From Rhodanobacter sp. C06 (GTDB taxonomy: Bacteria; Pseudomonadota; Gammaproteobacteria; Xanthomonadales; Rhodanobacteraceae), in NCBI RefSeq assembly GCF_002001105.1, contig NZ_MUNP01000036.1, positions 62,001 through 126,000 on the forward strand: a stretch of DNA of 64,000 nucleotides. Reading direction: 5' to 3'. The translations under genes were made by a program, and so were the position numbers. Below, one piece after another: positions 59,950 to 64,000 of this stretch (position 1 is the stretch's first letter; every line of letters begins with the position of its first letter). The notes below the pieces were generated by a model. The model ran no database searches, had not been told where the DNA came from, and worked only from the letters and a program-made list of their open reading frames with translations.

Positions 59950-60450
59950 CTAGCGCAGCTGCGTCGGCTCGCTGGAATACGCCATCGCGCTGATCTTCCA
60001 GCTGTTGCCGGTGTTCACCAGCTGCCAGGCCTCGTGGCCGCGGTTGTTGACCTTGCCATCCGCGAGGAACACGAAGTCGAAATACACGGAGGCGATCGCG
60101 CCGTCCGTCGCGATGCGCACGTTGGAGAACTGCTCCTCCATGCGGCCCTTGCTGCCGACCACGAAGTCGATGAAATGCCGGTAGTTGTCGGCATGGAAGC
60201 GCGGCATCTGCGGATGCTTCGCGCTGAGCTGGCGATATGCATCGTCGCCCAGCACCTCGAACCAGGCACCGCCTTCGGGCATGAACAGGTTTTCCAGTGC
60301 GGCCTTGTCCTTGGCGATCAGCGCTGTCTGGAACGTCACGATCACCTGCTGGATCTGCGTCTGCGCATCCGGCGGCGACGGGGTGGCCGCCTGCGCCGCG
60401 ACGGTGAATGCAACCAGCAGCGGCAAGGCAAACCATCGGCTCTTCTTCAT
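59950..60450 (-). CDS. Exported NTF2-like (SnoaL-type) protein
   Basis: 166 residues with a signal peptide (about 1-21, VAFTVAAQA-A). The mature part (QIQQVIVTFQTALIAKDKAALENLFMPEGGAWFEVLG...KVNNRGHEAWQLVNTGNSWKISAMAYSS) is an NTF2-like cone-fold domain. GGAG precedes ATG 60450. Same strand and 53 bp before the kinase gene, so it may share its transcript; ligand unknown. Confidence 0.87.
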   Translation of the reverse strand: MKKSRWFALPLLVAFTVAAQAATPSPPDAQTQIQQVIVTFQTALIAKDKAALENLFMPEGGAWFEVLGDDAYRQLSAKHPQMPRFHADNYRHFIDFVVGSKGRMEEQFSNVRIATDGAIASVYFDFVFLADGKVNNRGHEAWQLVNTGNSWKISAMAYSSEPTQLR

Positions 60451-60601
60451 GGGAACTCCGTGGGCAGTGGGTGGGCAAACCCATTGCACACGTCGCCACG
60501 ACCGGCGCGCCAGCACGCTGCGGCGAGCCGTGCCTGCGCTGCGCCAAGGCGCCGATGCCTGCTGTCGATTCGGTCCATCTGCAGCGAAATAGACACGCAC
60601 C

Positions 60602-61174
60602 TCAAGCCAGGGCGGCGCACTCCCGGTGCCGGAAACAGCCGACCAGGTGATCGTTGATCATGCCGGTGGCCTGCAGCAGCGAGTAGCAGATGGTGGTACC
60701 GACGAAGCGGAAACCGCGCTTCTTCAGCTCCTTGCTCATGCGGTCGGACAGCGGCGTGCTCGCGGGCACCTCGCTGCGGTCCTTCCAGCGATGGCGCAGC
60801 GGCTTGCCGTCCACGAAGGACCACAGGTAGACATCCAGGCTGCCGCATTCGGCGATGACCTGCTGTGCGGCGATCGCGTTGTCGCGTGCCGCGGTCACCT
60901 TGAGGCGGTTGCGGATGATGCCGGGGTCGAGCAGCAGTTTCTCCAGCTCGCGCTCCTTCATCGCCGCCACGCGGGCGATGTCGAAACCATGGAAGGCCTT
61001 GCGGTAGTTGTCGCGCTTGGCCAGCACGGTGCGCCAGGACAGGCCCGCCTGCGCACCTTCCAGACACAGGAACTCGAACAACGCGTGGTCGTCGTGCAGC
61101 GGCACGCCCCATTCGGTGTCGTGGTAGGCGCACATCAGCGCATCGTCGGCGCTGGCCCAGTGGCAACGGTGCAT
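60602..61174 (-). CDS. tag: DNA-3-methyladenine glycosylase I
   Basis: 190 residues, typical for TagI (about 187). Excises 3-methyladenine from alkylated DNA. Zinc ligands: Cys4 (MHRCHW), His18 (AYHDTEWG), and His and Cys in NDHLVGCFRH near the C-terminus. The LEGAQAGLSWRTVLAKRDNYRKAF and GFRFVGTTICYSLLQATGMINDH blocks are diagnostic. Start 61174 begins at the conserved MHRCHW. Confidence 0.95.
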   Translation of the reverse strand: MHRCHWASADDALMCAYHDTEWGVPLHDDHALFEFLCLEGAQAGLSWRTVLAKRDNYRKAFHGFDIARVAAMKERELEKLLLDPGIIRNRLKVTAARDNAIAAQQVIAECGSLDVYLWSFVDGKPLRHRWKDRSEVPASTPLSDRMSKELKKRGFRFVGTTICYSLLQATGMINDHLVGCFRHRECAALA

Positions 61175-61220
61175 GCGGAGATCCCGATACGGCGCGCTGC
61201 GCGCGAAGGGCGGTAGTGAA

Positions 61221-61256
61221 CCCCCTCCCGGCCTCCCGCTGCAAGCGGGTGAGGGA
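61221..61256. repeat. CCTCCCG...CGGGTGAGGG palindrome
   Basis: CTCCCGCT-GCA-AGCGGGTGAG type hairpin with flanking CCCCCTCCCGG, related to the GC-rich family at 34966-35048. Lies between divergent tag and the EamA gene. Confidence 0.6.
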
Positions 61257-61298
61257 GCGCAGCGGCTACACTCGCGCCTTTCCACTTGCTCGCCATCG

Positions 61299-62180
61299 AT
61301 GACCGCATCGTCCAACTCCCAACGCGGCGCCGTGCTGGCGCTGCTCGCCACGATAGTCCTGTGGGCCTACAGCTGGGTGGTGATGAAGCAGGTGCTGGCC
61401 TATGCGGGGCCGTTCGATTTCGCGGCGCTGCGCTACCTGCTGGGCGCGGCGGTGCTGTTCGCGGCGCTGCTGCTGGCGCGGCAGTCGCTGAAGCCGCCGC
61501 CGCTGCTGCCCACCATCCTGATCGGCCTGTGCCAGACCGCGGCATTCCAGGGGCTGGAACAGTGGGCACTGGTCAGTGGCGGCGCGGGCCACGTGGCGCT
61601 GCTGGCGTACACGATGCCGTTCTGGGCGGTGCTGCTGGCCTGGCTGATCCTGCGCGAACGGCCCACGGGCCGGCACTGGCTGGGCATCGCATTCGCCGCC
61701 ATCGGCTTGATCTGCATCATCGAACCGTGGCGCGGACTGGGCAACGCGACGAGCACGGTGCTGGCGATCGCAGGCGGCGTGGCCTGGGCCGGCGGCACGG
61801 TGCTGAGCAAGCGGCTGTTCCGTCGGCACGCGGTGTCCGCGCTGGGCCTCACCGCGTGGCAGATGCTGGCCGGCGGCGTGGCGCTGGGCATCGTGGCGCT
61901 GGCGGTGCCGCAGCGGGGCATCGCGTGGAGCGGCGCCTTCATCGCGGGGCTGGCTTACAGCGTACTGATGGCGTCCAGCCTTGCCTGGTGGCTGTGGTCG
62001 ATCGTGCTGCGACGGCTGCCCACCACGCTGGCCAGCGTGGGCAGCCTGGGCGTGCCCATCGTGGGCGTGTTGCTGGCGTGGGCGATCCTCGACGAGCAAC
62101 CGCGCACGATGGAGTGGATCGGCATCGGCTTCGTGCTGCTCGGCCTGTGCGCGGTGAGCGGCGTGCGGCTGCGGCGGTAG
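61299..62180 (+). CDS. EamA family (drug/metabolite) transporter
   Basis: 293 residues with ten predicted helices in two EamA repeats (LLATIVLWAYSWVVMKQVL at the start; AGGVAWAGGTVLSKRLFRR beginning the second half). Typical DMT exporter layout with IIEPWRGLG between repeats. No clear ribosome site at ATG 61299, whose first codons MTASSNSQRG suit a start. Substrate unknown. Confidence 0.9.
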   Translation: MTASSNSQRGAVLALLATIVLWAYSWVVMKQVLAYAGPFDFAALRYLLGAAVLFAALLLARQSLKPPPLLPTILIGLCQTAAFQGLEQWALVSGGAGHVALLAYTMPFWAVLLAWLILRERPTGRHWLGIAFAAIGLICIIEPWRGLGNATSTVLAIAGGVAWAGGTVLSKRLFRRHAVSALGLTAWQMLAGGVALGIVALAVPQRGIAWSGAFIAGLAYSVLMASSLAWWLWSIVLRRLPTTLASVGSLGVPIVGVLLAWAILDEQPRTMEWIGIGFVLLGLCAVSGVRLRR

Positions 62181-62202
62181 CAGTGCCGTGCGCGATGGCG
62201 AC

Positions 62203-62290
62203 AAGTGAGTGAAGAGGAGTCAGTAGATAGAGAAAGCATGGGAGGCGGCGCGCCCTGCTCCTCTCTCACTTCTCACTCCTCTTCAAGCAC
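62203..62290. repeat. GAAGAGGAGT...ACTCCTCTTC inverted repeat (copy 2)
   Basis: TGAAGAGGAGT (62210-62220) and ACTCCTCTTCA (62275-62285) are exact reverse complements; the right part CTCCTCTCTCACTTCTCACTCC also matches, inverted, the repeat at 20386-20416. It fills the gap after the EamA gene. Role unknown; may act as an RNA hairpin. Confidence 0.6.
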
Positions 62291-62352
62291 TCCTTTCCAC
62301 CGCAAGTTCACGCGCCGCGCATTCAGCGCGACGCCGAAACCGTGGCGGTATC

Positions 62353-63510
62353 ATGCGCACTGCCGTTCCCCCCGCGAATTTGCCGATGTTCTCGCCACTC
62401 CAACTCTGGTCCCACCTCGTCGACTGGCTGAGCAGCCACGCCGTGGCGCCCGTGCTCGACCTGCTGCACCTGGGCAAGCTCTCCGGCGACCCGCGCGATA
62501 TCGCCGCCTCGCTGCTGATCGCGGCGCTGCAGATCGGCATCATCGGTTTCCTGTTCCGCCCGCTGGAAACCTTCTTCCCCGCGGAAAAGTGGACCGACCG
62601 CAAGCTCACCCTGGTGGACCGCAACTACACGGTGATGATGCTGATGGGCATCTTCCCGCTGTTCACCTACCTGATCCTGATGCCGTTCAGCCACCTGTTC
62701 GGCGGCGCCGACGCGGCCACGTCAAGCACCGGCTCGCCGCTTGCGCTGACGGCCCTGGTGCCGTGGTTCAACGGCCACCCCTGGCTGCTGTTCGGCACGT
62801 ACTACGTGCTGTACGACTTCACGTACTACTGGATGCACCGCACCCAGCACGCGCTGCCGTGGTGGTGGGCGTTGCACAGCATGCACCACAGCACGCGGCA
62901 GATGAGTTGCTGGACCAACGACCGCGGCAACCTGATCGACGGCTTCATCCAGTCGATGATCCTCGCCGTGGTGGGCCTGGTGATGGGCGTGGATCCCGAC
63001 GAGTTCGCCTGGCTGATGCTGCTGGGCGAACTGGTGCAGAACCTCTCGCACGCCAACACCCGGCTGGGCTTCGGCCGGCTGTTCGAGCGCGTCTTCGTGG
63101 ATCCGAAGTTCCACCGCCTGCACCACATGCTGGTGGACCCGGAGCGGCCGAAGCTGCACAACTGCAACTACGGCCAGGTGTTCTCGATCTGGGACGTGCT
63201 GTTTGGCACCGCGCTGTACGGCGAGCCGCCGCGCCCCACCGGCGTGGGCGACCCGGTGGTGGACGCGGACAACAACCACGGCCTGATCGGCCTGCACTGG
63301 GCTTCGACGAAGCGCTTCCTGTGCACGGTATTCCGGCCGGAAGGCTGGAAACCCGGCGAGGTGGCGTTCGATCCGGTGACTTTGCGCCCGGTTCCGGTAG
63401 CCCAGCTCGACCTGCACGCGCTGGCGCATCATCAGCCGGGCAACGTAGGCACCGCGCCGGCGGATGTGGCGGCGGACGCCACGACCGTCGAGGAATCCGC
63501 GACGGCTTGA
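62353..63510 (+). CDS. Sterol desaturase/fatty-acid hydroxylase family membrane protein
   Basis: 385 residues from ATG 62353; ATG 62386 (MFSPLQLW) may be the true start because the first codons overlap a TATCAT-like -10 and no ribosome site is seen. At least four helices and the di-iron His clusters HRTQH, HSMHH and HRLHH (about residues 160, 176 and 257) mark the family. Such proteins hydroxylate or desaturate lipids; the bacterial substrate is not known. Convergent with the dehydratase gene, seven bases between the stops. Confidence 0.9.
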   Translation: MRTAVPPANLPMFSPLQLWSHLVDWLSSHAVAPVLDLLHLGKLSGDPRDIAASLLIAALQIGIIGFLFRPLETFFPAEKWTDRKLTLVDRNYTVMMLMGIFPLFTYLILMPFSHLFGGADAATSSTGSPLALTALVPWFNGHPWLLFGTYYVLYDFTYYWMHRTQHALPWWWALHSMHHSTRQMSCWTNDRGNLIDGFIQSMILAVVGLVMGVDPDEFAWLMLLGELVQNLSHANTRLGFGRLFERVFVDPKFHRLHHMLVDPERPKLHNCNYGQVFSIWDVLFGTALYGEPPRPTGVGDPVVDADNNHGLIGLHWASTKRFLCTVFRPEGWKPGEVAFDPVTLRPVPVAQLDLHALAHHQPGNVGTAPADVAADATTVEESATA

Positions 63511-63517
63511 GCGGCTC

Positions 63518-64000
63518 TCACCAGGGCAACGCGTCGAGATCGACGTTGCCGCCGGTGAGCACCACGCCCACGCGCCTGCCGGCGAAACGCCGCGGCTGCT
63601 TGAGGATCGCCGCCAGCACGGTGGCGCTGGACACTTCCACCACCTGCTTCAGCTCGCTCCACAGCAGGCGCATCGCGGCAACGGTCCCCGCGTCGCTCAC
63701 CGTGACGACCTCGACGCGTTGCGCGCGCAAGGCATCGAGGTTGGGCTCGCCCACCAGCGCGCGCAGACCATCGCACAGCGTGTCCGGCACCACGCTGATC
63801 ACACGCTCACCCGCCGCCAGCGAGCGCGCCGCATCGTCGGCGCCGGCCGGCTCGGCGCCGAACAGCGCGAGTTCCGGCTTGAGCGCATGCGCGGCGATGG
63901 CCACACCCGCGGCCAGGCCGCCGCCGCCGACGGGCGTGATCAGCGCATCCAGCGCCGGCACCTGGCGCAGCAGCTCCAGCGCGATCGTGCCCTGCCCCGC
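63518..64000 (-). CDS. Threonine/serine dehydratase, 3' part (5' truncated by window)
   Basis: 161 residues visible; the family is about 310-330, so the N-terminal half with the PLP lysine lies beyond base 64000. The frame is open at the edge (codons start at 64000). PLP phosphate loop TPVGGGGLAAGVAIA, GAEPAGADDAARSL, and the C-terminal VSSATVLAAILKQPRRFAGRRVGVVLTGGNVDLD match short catabolic threonine dehydratases or serine racemases without ACT domains. It is a paralogue of the biosynthetic ilvA at 6915. Confidence 0.92.
   Translation of the reverse strand, partial: AGQGTIALELLRQVPALDALITPVGGGGLAAGVAIAAHALKPELALFGAEPAGADDAARSLAAGERVISVVPDTLCDGLRALVGEPNLDALRAQRVEVVTVSDAGTVAAMRLLWSELKQVVEVSSATVLAAILKQPRRFAGRRVGVVLTGGNVDLDALPW

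Overview
The window is about 64 kb of GC-rich chromosome packed with genes and almost free of non-coding sequence. Gene content points to a gammaproteobacterium of the Xanthomonadales, most likely Rhodanobacteraceae (Rhodanobacter/Dyella type). The pointers are a leu-ilv superoperon, a TonB-receptor/tryptophan-halogenase/glycosidase sugar locus, a bioB-bioF-trhO-bioH-bioC cluster, a copper nitrite reductase, and many short GC-rich intergenic palindromes. Genus assignment is inference. No tRNA, rRNA, CRISPR array, insertion sequence or prophage gene was seen.

Region 1 (1-10.4 kb): branched-chain amino-acid synthesis, all on the plus strand: leuC (5' end missing), leuD, leuB, ilvC, a small VOC protein, ilvG, a short ACT-domain ALS subunit, ilvA and ilvD. 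Several stop/start overlaps suggest one transcript. Palindromic repeats sit between the genes and one has entered leuB in frame, adding 38 codons.

Region 2 (10.5-18.3 kb): mixed housekeeping and unknown genes: DUF3147-like membrane protein, two VOC/glyoxalase proteins, an exported hypothetical protein, a CadC-like membrane regulator with TPRs, TfoX-N, a TIGR00725-type protein, ubiA and comF.

Region 3 (18.3-20.4 kb): a three-part nitrite reductase (DoxX-like membrane domain, AniA-type NirK, cytochrome c) behind an FNR/DNR-like site and followed by a strong terminator.

Region 4 (20.5-25.5 kb): biotin genes bioB, bioF, bioH and bioC with trhO among them. The trhO C-terminus is encoded by a 42-bp inverted-repeat pair.

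Region 5 (25.5-50.3 kb): an RhtA-like exporter, then a large alpha-glucan (maltodextrin/starch) locus. It holds a cytoplasmic GH13 glucosidase, a TonB-dependent receptor, a flavin halogenase-like protein, exported GH13, GH31 and GH13 enzymes, a six-hairpin glycosidase-like protein, a GPH/MFS sugar importer and an exported esterase-fold protein. An opposite-strand block follows: sugar-porter MFS, LacI regulator and a PAS/GAF/GGDEF/EAL protein. Three exact copies of the 14-mer TGAATACGTATGCA (one inverted) lie in front of the three transcription units and define a probable LacI regulon: outer-membrane uptake, periplasmic trimming, inner-membrane import, cytoplasmic hydrolysis.

Region 6 (50.4-58 kb): a divergent LysR regulator facing a run of small redox genes (carboxymuconolactone decarboxylase-like, cupin, three aldo/keto reductases, NAD(P)-binding protein, Zn alcohol dehydrogenase, SDR), probably an aldehyde/quinone or electrophile stress cluster.

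Region 7 (58-64 kb): LytS/LytTR two-component pair, exported NTF2-like protein, 3-methyladenine glycosylase I, EamA transporter, sterol-desaturase-family protein, and the 3' part of a second threonine/serine dehydratase cut by the window end.
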